From assembly GCF_001012815.1 (NCBI RefSeq), contig NZ_JYJP01000103.1, positions 1 through 64,000 on the forward strand: a DNA stretch of 64,000 bases, written 5' to 3'. Origin of the DNA: Vibrio mexicanus. Lineage in GTDB: Bacteria > Pseudomonadota > Gammaproteobacteria > Enterobacterales > Vibrionaceae. Shown piece by piece: positions 25,519 to 34,694 of the stretch; position 1 is the stretch's first letter, and every line of letters starts with the position of its first letter. The position numbers were made by a program, and so were the translations under genes. The notes beneath the pieces are model-generated. The model was not told where the DNA came from. It searched no databases and saw only the letters and a program-made list of their open reading frames with translations.

Positions 25519-27186
25519 TTATTTACCCTGACTAAAGTCAGCTTTTCTCATTCGGTTAAGCGCGGCCATAACATCAACTACTCGTGGTTTGGCTAAGTCG
25601 CCTTGAACGGGCATGGCTTTATACCAGTCGTCATTTAACATCGACTCAAACTCTTTCGCGGGGTTGTTTGACCAACCTAGTAACTGGGAAAATTGGAACC
25701 AGCACCATCCGATGGAATTAACTTCAGAACTCGACTCTAACTGTTCTAGAGCAGATAAATCGGTAAATTCTTTACCAAAGCGCAGAGAATCAATGCCTTT
25801 CGCCGATACTCGAAATTTTCCGTCAGCTAGTATGGATTGAAGCGTAGCGCGGTTCAGTGAACGCGGTTTAAACGTAGCTAACGGGCTTTCACTCTCGTTT
25901 TGGCGTCGAGTAGGGTGCTCGGCCACGACTTGCTTGGCGAGCTCAGTGACATCTTGTACTTGGTAATCGTGCATTTGAATCACGGTGTCTGCAACGTCTA
26001 GATAATCACCGGAACCACCCATGACAACCAAGGTTGAAATGTCCAAATCATCTCTCAGCTGACCGATGCGATCCACAAGTGGCGTGATAGGCTCAGAACC
26101 TTTATTGACCAGTGCTTGCATGCGCTCGTCTCGAATCATAAAGTTTGTCGCAGACGTATCTTCATCAATCAATAGAGTTTGGCAACCCGCTTCAATCGAT
26201 TCTTGAAGCCATGCTGCTTGAGATGTTGAACCTGACGCATCTTGAGTTGAGAAGCTCTCGGTCTCTTTGCCTTGTGGTAGGTGGTTGATGTAGTTAGATA
26301 AGTTCAGATTATGAACACATCGGCCATCTTCGGCTTTTATTTTCATCGCGCTGTTGTCGCACACTACGTATTCACGGCCATCGCCTGGGACATGATCGTA
26401 TATAGAGCGTTCAATTGCATTGAGTAATGTCGACTTACCGTGAAAACCTCCACCGACAATCACAGTAATCCCTTTCGGAATTCCCATGCCTTTGATTTTG
26501 CCGCTATTTGGAGTGTCTATCTCGACTAGCAATGATTCTGGCGATTCAAAAGGTACCGCTGATTTCATTGGCAAATCACAATTACCCGCGATACGTGGTA
26601 AGACACTACCATTGGCGACAAATGCTGCTAGGTTGAAGTCGCTCAGCGCTTTTCGTAAAGCTTGTTGGTCTTCAACGGTTTTACAGTGCTGCACTAAAGC
26701 ACCTTTGTCGATTTCACGTTCCAGAGTCGCTTTACGAATAAACTTTGGAAGATGGAACGTTAGTAGATTGACTGCTTTCTTCGCCAGAATGTTTCGTCCC
26801 TCTGCAGGTAAATCGACGCGAAAACGAAGTTCAATGTTGTCTTCGTTGAACAATACAGAAGTCGAATCCAACACAGTTTGACCATTGAGGGCTATATTCA
26901 CGGCATTATCTTGCTTAGCAAACTCGGCAAAGCTGCGAGCGATGAAATCTCGTGCGGCGATTTGATATTCTTTTGATGTCTCTTTCAGCCAAGATAGGCC
27001 AGTTAAAGACCAGTCGCGTGTTGCGCGGAGGCGAGATGAGGAGGCATAAGGATCAGCTTGAGTGTGGTCGATAAAGAGCGTGAAGTCACCAAAGTCATAT
27101 TGCCCTTTAATTTGTTGATAAGCGCGATAGTTCTGCTTTTCGAGTTTTTTTAGTTTTGCTATTAGCTGATCCATACGGGTATTCAT
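25519..27186 (-). CDS. Predicted ATPase of the ABC class (PF09818-type)
   Basis: A 555-residue cytoplasmic protein. It has a family-specific N-terminal domain (about 1-240), then an ATPase core with Walker A VGGGFHGKSTLL, an ABC-like region around ETESFSTQDASGSTSQAAW, and Walker B TLLIDEDTSATNF. No membrane partner is nearby, as usual for this stand-alone family, whose function is unknown. The start could be the ATG at 27186 or the in-frame ATG three codons later; neither has a strong ribosome-binding sequence. Confidence 0.88.
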   Translation of the reverse strand: MNTRMDQLIAKLKKLEKQNYRAYQQIKGQYDFGDFTLFIDHTQADPYASSSRLRATRDWSLTGLSWLKETSKEYQIAARDFIARSFAEFAKQDNAVNIALNGQTVLDSTSVLFNEDNIELRFRVDLPAEGRNILAKKAVNLLTFHLPKFIRKATLEREIDKGALVQHCKTVEDQQALRKALSDFNLAAFVANGSVLPRIAGNCDLPMKSAVPFESPESLLVEIDTPNSGKIKGMGIPKGITVIVGGGFHGKSTLLNAIERSIYDHVPGDGREYVVCDNSAMKIKAEDGRCVHNLNLSNYINHLPQGKETESFSTQDASGSTSQAAWLQESIEAGCQTLLIDEDTSATNFMIRDERMQALVNKGSEPITPLVDRIGQLRDDLDISTLVVMGGSGDYLDVADTVIQMHDYQVQDVTELAKQVVAEHPTRRQNESESPLATFKPRSLNRATLQSILADGKFRVSAKGIDSLRFGKEFTDLSALEQLESSSEVNSIGWCWFQFSQLLGWSNNPAKEFESMLNDDWYKAMPVQGDLAKPRVVDVMAALNRMRKADFSQGK

Positions 27187-27262
27187 TCATAAATTCGAAG
27201 GGCGGCGATTATAGCGTGTAAACGTCGTCATGTATTTAGCTATGCTCAAGATTACCCAGTAT

Positions 27263-29179
27263 TTATTGGGCTTGCATTCGAAGGTTGCCGCCACTTTCGT
27301 AATTTTGGTTTACCAAGAACAGCTCAAACTCATCGCAAGGCATAGGTTTGCCATAAAAATAGCCTTGTCCAAACTCACAGCCTTGTTCCAAAATGAAGGC
27401 TTCATGCTTAGCATTTTCAATGCCTTCGATCGTAACGGAAAGGTTTAGCTTTTTCGCCACACTAATAATAGACCGGACGATCTCTCGGTCCTCGTGACTC
27501 TTTTCAAGCTGCTGGACGAAACTTTTGTCCACTTTAATTGAATCAAAAGGAAACTTTTTCAGATAGTTGAACGACGAATAGCCAGTGCCGAAGTCGTCAA
27601 GCGACAGAGTAATACCCAGATTGTGTAAGGACGAAAGCGTACCCTTGGCGACGACTTCATCTTCAATCAAGCCACTTTCCGTTACTTCAAGTTCAAGGTA
27701 ATGAGCCGGCAGTTGATAGGTATTGAGTAAGTCTTCGACTTGTTCAGCAAGGTGAATGTTTTTAAGTTGAATTGCAGAGATGTTGATCGCCACTTTGAAG
27801 TCATCGACGACATTTTGCCATTGCGCCGCTTTTTCAATGGCTGCGCGTAATACGAAGTTACCAACTTCAAAGATCAAGCCATTTTGCTCAGCCATGTGGA
27901 TGAGTGTTTCGTTCGAGATATCGCCAAGTACTGGATGTCGCCAGCGGAGTAAAGCTTCTGCGCCAGTCCATTTGTGAGTTACAGGAGAGACTTTGGGCTG
28001 GAAATAGAGTAGCAAGTCATCATTTCTGACCGCTTGTAACAGATAACTTTCTAACTGGTTGATATGGGTTTGAGAGTCAGAAATGTCTTTAGAATAGAAG
28101 CTGTATTTGTGACCAGAATCTTTACACGCCAGCATAGCTTCCGCTGCGCATTTTAATAGCTTACTACTTTCTCGACTATCGTTACTCGTTGCAACCCCAA
28201 TATAGGTATGTAAGTGGAGCTTTTCTCCTTCAACATCAAATTCGGATTGCGCAATATCGACCAAGTAGTGACATAACTCGGAGAGGATATCCAAAATCGC
28301 AATATTACTCACGACTAACGCTAGCTCTGTTGAGCTTGGGCGAGCTGTGACAATATTGTAATTGACCTTACACGATAATCGATCGCGAAAATCAATGAGG
28401 ATCTTATCCCACACTCGGTAACTGTGCTTCGACTGAATCCGTCGGCCGTTGGTAAACCCGACATTAATCACACCAATGGACTGCCCAGTGATTGGGATGT
28501 TTTCAATTAGCTCATCGAGCTTGTCTTCTAAAGCTCTACGATTAAGAAATCCAGTGCCCACATCGTGAAATTTTTGATAGTGGATTTTTTCTTCGGCCGC
28601 TCTTCTTCTATCAATTTCTTGATTCAGTGAGTAATTAAGCTCCACCAAGTCTTGTGTTCTTGTCGTGACACGGTTCTTGAGCTCTCGATTTAGGTTATTA
28701 AGTTCAGCCTGTTGGTACAAGCTTGTAAGCTGAGACTCAATGGAATCTCTGAAACTGGTAATCAGCCTTTGATAAGTGTCGGTGTAATGATTTTCTTTTG
28801 AGTCGAGAACACAAATAGTGCCAAAGGCATCACCATTAGGCCAATTAATGGCAACGCCGCAATAGGAAATCATCCCCAGTTTAATATCTGGGTTATTGCA
28901 CCAGTACGTATCTTTTACGGCGTTTGGTATCAGAAGTGGCGATTGGGTATCAATAACGGTTTCACAGTAAAGCCCTTGACCGAGAGACTCTTTGTCTCCG
29001 GGAGTGTAAGGGTTGGGCATGACAAGGCTACTGGAGACAACTTCGATGTCTTTGGGATGAATGCGCATGATGAGCGCTGAGGGGACGTTGATTATCTCGG
29101 CAAGTAGGTCAACAATGTGCTGCCAACCTTCCAACATTTGTGATGGAATGGCGAGATCATGTGTATTTATTTTGCTCAT
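27263..29179 (-). CDS. GAF-GGDEF-EAL protein, probable c-di-GMP phosphodiesterase
   Basis: A 638-residue soluble protein. Residues about 15-155 form a GAF sensor (CGVAINWPNGDAFGTICVLD). A coiled coil follows, then a degenerate GGDEF domain (about 200-345) whose signature site reads RPSSTELALV, so cyclase activity is unlikely. The EAL domain (about 375-620) keeps EALLRWRHP, the metal/catalytic DDFGTGYSSF and SIKVDKSFV, with the Glu in TIEGIEN. It is therefore predicted to hydrolyse c-di-GMP under GAF control. A good ribosome-binding sequence (AAAGGGA) precedes the ATG. It is a single gene. Confidence 0.9.
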   Translation of the reverse strand: MSKINTHDLAIPSQMLEGWQHIVDLLAEIINVPSALIMRIHPKDIEVVSSSLVMPNPYTPGDKESLGQGLYCETVIDTQSPLLIPNAVKDTYWCNNPDIKLGMISYCGVAINWPNGDAFGTICVLDSKENHYTDTYQRLITSFRDSIESQLTSLYQQAELNNLNRELKNRVTTRTQDLVELNYSLNQEIDRRRAAEEKIHYQKFHDVGTGFLNRRALEDKLDELIENIPITGQSIGVINVGFTNGRRIQSKHSYRVWDKILIDFRDRLSCKVNYNIVTARPSSTELALVVSNIAILDILSELCHYLVDIAQSEFDVEGEKLHLHTYIGVATSNDSRESSKLLKCAAEAMLACKDSGHKYSFYSKDISDSQTHINQLESYLLQAVRNDDLLLYFQPKVSPVTHKWTGAEALLRWRHPVLGDISNETLIHMAEQNGLIFEVGNFVLRAAIEKAAQWQNVVDDFKVAINISAIQLKNIHLAEQVEDLLNTYQLPAHYLELEVTESGLIEDEVVAKGTLSSLHNLGITLSLDDFGTGYSSFNYLKKFPFDSIKVDKSFVQQLEKSHEDREIVRSIISVAKKLNLSVTIEGIENAKHEAFILEQGCEFGQGYFYGKPMPCDEFELFLVNQNYESGGNLRMQAQ

Positions 29180-29294
29180 CGTTAATTCCCTTTGTTTTGC
29201 GCAGGAGAACGAGAGCTTTCCTTGCTCACGGCATTGTTCCCAAACGATGTGACTTTATAAAGTATAAGAAGCCTGTTGCGAATCTACCAAGAAA

Positions 29295-29320
29295 AAAGCC
29301 TCAGTTAATACTGAGGCTTT
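29295..29320 (-). terminator. Terminator of fabV
   Basis: AAAGCCTCAG and CTGAGGCTTT form a perfect 10-bp stem with a 6-base loop. On the minus strand it is followed by T residues, about 33 bases past the fabV stop. Confidence 0.88.
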
Positions 29321-29353
29321 CTTGTATTTGGGTAATTCTTGTAAACGAGAACC

Positions 29354-30558
29354 TTAGTCTTCGCTTGACTGGTAAATAGAAACCACATCCACATCGGCGC
29401 TGTAATTGACATTTTCGAAGCCAAACCCGTTGAGTTGTAAGAACTCTTGCTTAAATCCGGCGTAGTCTCCCAGCTCTTTAAAATTGTGTTCGTTAAGCTG
29501 TGCTAACACTTCACTCACTTGATCTTGTGTCTTTGGATCTAACTCTAAATCATCGATTCGAATCAAACGCTCTGCATCAACAGGAACTACTTTGTGTCCA
29601 GCGCAGAGTTTTTGACTGAATAATCGATACATCTGTTCGATACAGCCTTCATGAGTACCGTGCTCTTTCATAACGCGATAGAGCGCGAGCATGTATGGCG
29701 TTAGTCCTGGGATAAACACGCTAGCTTTGGTGACTAACGCTTTACATACTGTTGCGTAAGCACCACCATCAAAATTAGCCAATTTCAAATTGAGTGAATG
29801 GCTGGTTTGATGAAGATCGATCTTGGCGCGTCCTAGCGTTCCATCAAGATAGATGGGGTGAGTGACTTCTGGGCCAACATACGAGAAAGCGATAGTCTGA
29901 CAGCCTTGAGCAATCGATTCTGAGTTAATAAGTGTATCGATCCAGCTTTCCCAGTCATCACCGCCCATGACTTTGATTGTGTCGTCGATTTCTTGTTCTG
30001 TCGCTGCAAGCAACGTTGCGTTAATCCACTCATCGTTTTCCAACATGACCGAACTGCCTTTGATATCTTCACCAATAGCTTGATAGCCGAGCGCCACATT
30101 TCACCCGTTTCAGGGTTAGGTCTCACACCCGTCGCGAGACTGTAGATGATGAGATCAACTTCGCCCTCAAAATAGGTCTCGATAGCTTCAATGACTTGAT
30201 TGCGTACGTCTTTAGAGAAGGCATCGCCGTGAATGTTTACTGCGATATTGCCTTGAGCTTGAGCGTGATTTTTGAAGTAGTGATCGTTGTACCAACCTGC
30301 GCTAGCTGTCTTGCCTTCGGCTGGTGGCCTTTCAAATGAGACGCCAATGGTATCGGCTTTAGCGCCTCCAAAAGCGAGTGCAATGCGCGCAGCTAAACCG
30401 AAACCCGAAGATGCGCCTAGAATCAGGACTCTTTTTGGGGCATGGGTGATCGGTTCTTGGCTCTTAACGTACTGAATTTGTGATAAGACAGCTTGTTCAC
30501 AGCCGTAGGGATGTGCAGCTTTTGCTACAACACCTTTTATTTGAGGCTCAATTATCAT
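29354..30558 (-). CDS. fabV: Trans-2-enoyl-ACP reductase FabV, frameshifted as read
   Basis: FabV performs the last NADH-dependent reduction of fatty-acid elongation and is the triclosan-resistant alternative to FabI. The first part (from 30558) has VLILGASSGFGLAARIAL and DLIIYSLATGVRPNP. The frame shifts near 30079, and the rest continues as AIGEDIKGSSV, the catalytic Tyr-x8-Lys in PIYLDGTLGRAKIDL, and a normal C-terminus. One restored base gives 401 residues, the size of Vibrio FabV. The overlap of both frames and intact catalytic motifs point to a sequencing deletion. Confidence 0.9.
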
Positions 30559-30683
30559 AATGCATTACCAAATCAACTGATTTTAGTTACAGTAACTCAG
30601 ACATCTAATTTATTTATTGAGCTAGACCAAGATATTAGCAATCGTTCGCTGTCCTTGGAGTGTGCTTGATTGAAGTCAAGTTC

Positions 30684-31265
30684 TCACATCAGATCTACGA
30701 GGTGGCCTGCGACAAATTCAGCGATCCAAGGTTGTGCATCTGGTTTAGGATGAAGGCCATCGTCCATCATCCACTCAGGTTTGATAATAATTTGCTCGAG
30801 AAAGAAGGGCATAAGAGGCACTTGTGTTTCTTCAGCAACGGTCGGGTAAACGTTACTAAATGCTTGCGTGTAACGTTTACCGTAGTTAGGCAGTACATGA
30901 ATCTGCATTAAGATTGGGTCTGCTCCCGCTTTACGAGTTTGCTCAATGATAGTGATGAGGTTCTGTTGAATGAGGTTAGGGGCGAATCCTCTTAAGCCGT
31001 CGTTGGCACCCAGCTCGATCAAGACGATGTCAGGAGAGTGTTGTTCTAGCAGTGCAGGAAGCCTTGCCAGTCCGTTACCCGTTGTATCGCCAGAGATACT
31101 ACCGTTAATGACTGTTGCATTTTTTCCTTTCTCTTCCAGCTCGCTCGGTAATATGCTAGGCCAAGCTTTTTCAATTGGCATTTGGTAGCCAGCGCTTAAA
31201 CTGTCACCTAAAACTAAAATTGAAGCACTGAAAACAGGGCTTGAAAAGAAAAATAACAAAAGCAA
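30684..31265 (-). CDS. tesA: Acyl-CoA thioesterase I / lysophospholipase L1
   Basis: A periplasmic SGNH hydrolase. The signal peptide ends VFSA, then block I LVLGDSLSAGY (catalytic Ser), block II Gly in SISGDTTGNG, block III ELGANDG, and block V DDGLHP (Asp/His). As read, the open frame starts at TTG 31265. Removing one T from the run at 31264-31266 links it to an ATG at 31284 with a better signal peptide (MIRLLSLLLLFF), so an inserted base is likely. It is divergent from the ybbA-like gene, with start codons overlapping at 31282-31285, the same neighbourhood as in E. coli. Confidence 0.88.
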   Translation of the reverse strand: MLLLFFFSSPVFSASILVLGDSLSAGYQMPIEKAWPSILPSELEEKGKNATVINGSISGDTTGNGLARLPALLEQHSPDIVLIELGANDGLRGFAPNLIQQNLITIIEQTRKAGADPILMQIHVLPNYGKRYTQAFSNVYPTVAEETQVPLMPFFLEQIIIKPEWMMDDGLHPKPDAQPWIAEFVAGHLVDLM

Positions 31266-31282
31266 AGGAAAGTAGTCGAATC

Positions 31283-31972
31283 ATGCAAACATCCATCGTA
31301 AAAGCACAGTCATTAACCAAGGTAGTGTCTACCAATCAAGAACAATTAACAATCCTAAATGACGTAAACGTTGATATCAAAGAAGGGGAAAGCGTTGCGA
31401 TTATTGGGGCTTCTGGAGCGGGGAAGTCTACCTTAATGACGCTACTGGCGGGGCTTGATATACCGACATCAGGAGATGTTGAGTTATTGGAGAAACCTTT
31501 GTCAACGCTTGATGATGAAGCGAGAGCCGCCATTAGAAGTGAGTCGGTTGGCTTCGTCTTCCAAAGTTTCCTACTTATTCCGAGCTTAACAGCGATTGAG
31601 AACGTTACGCTTCCTTGCTTACTGCAGGGTAAAAAAGAAGATATAGCGCGTGCAGAGTCTTTGTTGAAGGCCGTTGGACTAGAAAAACGCATAACTCATA
31701 CGCCAGCTCAGCTCTCCGGCGGGGAACAACAGCGTGTCGCAATCGCACGTGCATTTATGATTCAACCCAAAATCCTCTTTGCGGATGAGCCAACTGGGAA
31801 CCTTGATCAACACACCGCTGAAAACGTCATTGAAATGTTGTTTGAGCTTAACAAGCAACACGGTACGACGTTAGTGTTGGTTACCCATGATCCTAAACTG
31901 GCACAGCGATGTGACCGCACTCTGTTTATGAAGGCGGGTGAGATTGTTGCCAGTGAAGGAGGCGACGCATGA
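31283..31972 (+). CDS. ybbA: ABC transporter ATP-binding protein (YbbA-like)
   Basis: A 229-residue ATPase of the LolD/MacB group. Walker A is GASGAGKST, the signature LSGGEQQRVAIARA, and Walker B ILFADEPTGNLD, with the H-loop in LVTHD. The start at 31283 has AGGAAAG upstream and fits the family; the frame extends to 31241. Its 3' end overlaps the FtsX-type permease gene by 4 bases. With that permease it forms a type VII-like ABC complex, in E. coli linked to TesA by gene order. Its export substrate is not established. Confidence 0.9.
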   Translation: MQTSIVKAQSLTKVVSTNQEQLTILNDVNVDIKEGESVAIIGASGAGKSTLMTLLAGLDIPTSGDVELLEKPLSTLDDEARAAIRSESVGFVFQSFLLIPSLTAIENVTLPCLLQGKKEDIARAESLLKAVGLEKRITHTPAQLSGGEQQRVAIARAFMIQPKILFADEPTGNLDQHTAENVIEMLFELNKQHGTTLVLVTHDPKLAQRCDRTLFMKAGEIVASEGGDA

Positions 31973-34397
31973 ATGTCGAGCTTCAAAAGCGTCTCGCTCA
32001 ATGGAGTGCAAAGGAGATACGCTTTGGCCAGTTGTGGCCGGTCTCTGTGGCTTTAACACTGATTATTGCCACTATATTTGCGCTGACGGCGCTGGCGGAA
32101 CGAATTGAGCAAGTTGTTGTTAAGCAGGGTAAACAAGCGTTAACCGCAGATACCGTCTTTGTCACGTCGAACCCTCTCCCTGAACAGTTACTGTCTTTGG
32201 CTAATGATAACGATCTATCAACTGCGCAAGAAACTCGATTTGCGACGATGGCTTTTAGTGATAGTGAGATGCAACTTATTACCGTAAGAGCGGTGGAGAG
32301 TGCTTATCCATTACAAGGTGAGCTTATCCTGACTGGAGGTGAAGGTGTAGCCAATCATGTCCAGCCAGGTGAACTGTGGATAGATGAACGTATCCTCTAC
32401 CAACTTGGTGTTGAAATTGGAGATGAAGTATCCGTTGGAGACGCAGACTTAGTTGTTTCTGGTTTGATCACCGAAGAGCCAGGATTAAGCTTTAACCCAT
32501 TCCAACAGATGCCAAGCGCTTTCATCCATTCCTCAGATTTAGAGCGAACTGGCGCCGTCCAAACGGGGAGCCGCGTTCGTTATTCTCTTTACATAAATGG
32601 TACAGACGCTGTTATCGAAAAACTAAAGGAAGGGATTGAGCTGACACCAAGTGATCGATGGCGCGATGAGAACAGCCAGAGTAGAACTAATGAGGTGTTT
32701 AAACGTACGCAGCAATATCTGTCACTGAGTGTCGTGATTGTGGTCCTGATGGCGGCGACAACACTGGTTCTTACTTGTCAGCATTACGTGAATAGCCGCT
32801 CAAAAATCGTCGCCATGTTAAAGAGTTTAGGAGCCAGTAAAGTATGGATACGCCGTTGGCTTTGGACGCAGGTGAGTTTACTCTTTGTGATTGGCTCGAT
32901 TGCCGGCGTGCTCATCGGTATGGGGTTGGAGTTCCTACTGCGTGTACCACTCACAGACTTGCTTCCATCGCCATTACCTTCTTACGGTGTGACTCCGTTT
33001 GTGATGGCAATTGTAAGCTGTGGCCTAATCGCTATTCCTTCACTCGGCATCCCTTTAACTCGGTTATTGAACATCAACGCTGCCGCTGTAATGCAATCAA
33101 GCATCGATCAAAAGGTCAGTGCGAAACGCTGGTGGCTTGTATTGATCCCGGTGGTGCCGTTCTTAGCGGCCTTTGCTAGCAATATTATGGTGTGGATTGT
33201 CCTTGTCAGTATTGCCGTTCTGTTTATCGTTTTGTCGGCCGTTAGTGTACTCATTATTCGTTGGTGCCGCCGTTTGCCTCTGGGTACCGCATTCGCATTG
33301 GCGATAAGCGACTGAATCGCTCGACTACGGCGTCAGGGGTACAATTTGGTGCTTTAGCGCTCTCATTAATGCTCTTAGCGACAATTTGGCTAGTGAGAAC
33401 TGATCTATTGTCGGATTGGCAACGTACGCTTCCTGACAATGCACCTAATGCATTTGCTGTGAACATCTCTCCGTTTGAACGTGAGTCGTATCTTGAGACA
33501 TTGGATAACGCCGAAATTGAGCGGTCAGAAGCTTATCCTATTGTGAGAGGCAGACTTTCAGAAATTAACAGTGTTGATGCTAAAACCTATGCCCAAGGCG
33601 AGGATAGTAGTGATGCCCTGCGTCGAGAGCTCAACTTCACATGGGGAACTGGTATTCCTGATCACAACGAACTCGTTGCAGGGCAGTGGAGTGGCTCAAA
33701 GAGTGTTTCGGTAGAGGAAGATGTAGCCAATGATCTGGGTTTAAAAGTAGGGGATAGCTTAACGTTTGTGATTAACAGTCAAACAGTCGTCGCGACTGTT
33801 GATTCGATTCGTCGTGTAGAGTGGCGGGAAATGAAGCCAAATTTCTACTTCATCTTCAGTGAAGACGCGTTAGCAGGTGTCGCGGCCACTTGGCTAGTTA
33901 GCTTTAGGCTCGAAGACTCTCACAATCCAATGATTGATCAGTTATCGCGAAGCTACCCAACCGTTAGCTTAATGGACATTCGAGAAATGGGATCAAAGAT
34001 CCAAGAACTTCTTCGTCAAGTTGCTTGGGCGATTTCAGTATTGGCGTCGTTGGGTGTTGTCGCTGGTGTCTTGCTGATATTCACATTGCTCCGTTTGAGC
34101 TTGAGCCAGCGTCAACAAGAGATACAGTTATACAGGACTCTGGGTGCGAGTCGTAAGCGGGTGGTGAATACCGTATGGGCTGAGTATGGCACAATGGCGC
34201 TTGTGGCGGGTAGTGTCGCTGCATTGGGCGCGGAAGTTGCCGTTGCAGCTCTAGTTCAAATTGGATTTGAACTAGAGCCAAGGATCCATATTTTCATATG
34301 GTTTGCATTGCCAATTGCAACGTTTTGCACACTTTTCCTAGTGGTGAGTAGTTTGTTAAATAGGCTGTTAACCCCTGTAAATAAAGCGTTTAGCTGA
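31969..34397 (+). CDS. ybbP: FtsX-type ABC transporter permease (YbbP-like), frameshifted as read
   Basis: A large inner-membrane protein with the duplicated FtsX/MacB_PCD layout. Residues about 1-450 (to 33310) include an N-terminal helix, a periplasmic domain and a first permease block. The second part repeats this and ends in a permease block with QRQQEIQLYRTLGASRKRVV. As read, the frame stops at 33315, and a second frame opens from 33261. Restoring one C at 33309 gives ALAISRLNRSTTASGVQ and a single protein of about 809 residues, the YbbP size. It is coupled to the ATPase gene by a 4-base overlap. Confidence 0.88.
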
Positions 34398-34421
34398 CTT
34401 TTTATTGAGGAAATTATTCAG

Positions 34422-34530
34422 TTATCCACAAAATCGGTGGATAAAGTTTTGGATAACTTTGGCTGTAGATAACTCTTGCTCTGTCTGCAGCCCTGTATCC
34501 ATCAAGTATTGGCGAAATATGTTATTCACA
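34422..34530. promoter_or_regulatory. Cluster of DnaA-box-like 9-mers
   Basis: This intergenic region (34398-34694) has no gene. It holds TTATCCACA (34422-34430, plus, perfect DnaA box), TTATCCACC (34436-34444, minus), TTATCCAAA (34448-34456, minus), TTATCTACA (34464-34472, minus) and TTATTCACA (34522-34530, plus). The first four are spaced 12-16 bases apart. A 14-bp palindrome (TTCACAATTGTGAA, 34525-34538) overlaps the last box. No origin-like AT-rich 13-mers or replication genes are nearby, so this is a candidate DnaA titration or regulatory site rather than an origin. Confidence 0.5.
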
Positions 34531-34694
34531 ATTGTGAAATATCATGATTGCGAACTTTATGCGTCAAGTTTTTTTTTCACTTTTTCTTCTTGTTTTTGTC
34601 ATTGAAATTCAGTGACTCTGTAACAAAAAAGAGGGTGTTATGATTGGGGTATTCGTTTTAGAATTGCCCCGTAAATTGTTCACTAATAATTGAA

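Noticed and set aside
34398..34694. Possible replication origin at the DnaA-box-like cluster
   Set aside because: No dnaA, dnaN, parAB, rctB or gidA genes and no clear AT-rich unwinding repeats are adjacent; a titration or regulatory site is more reasonable.
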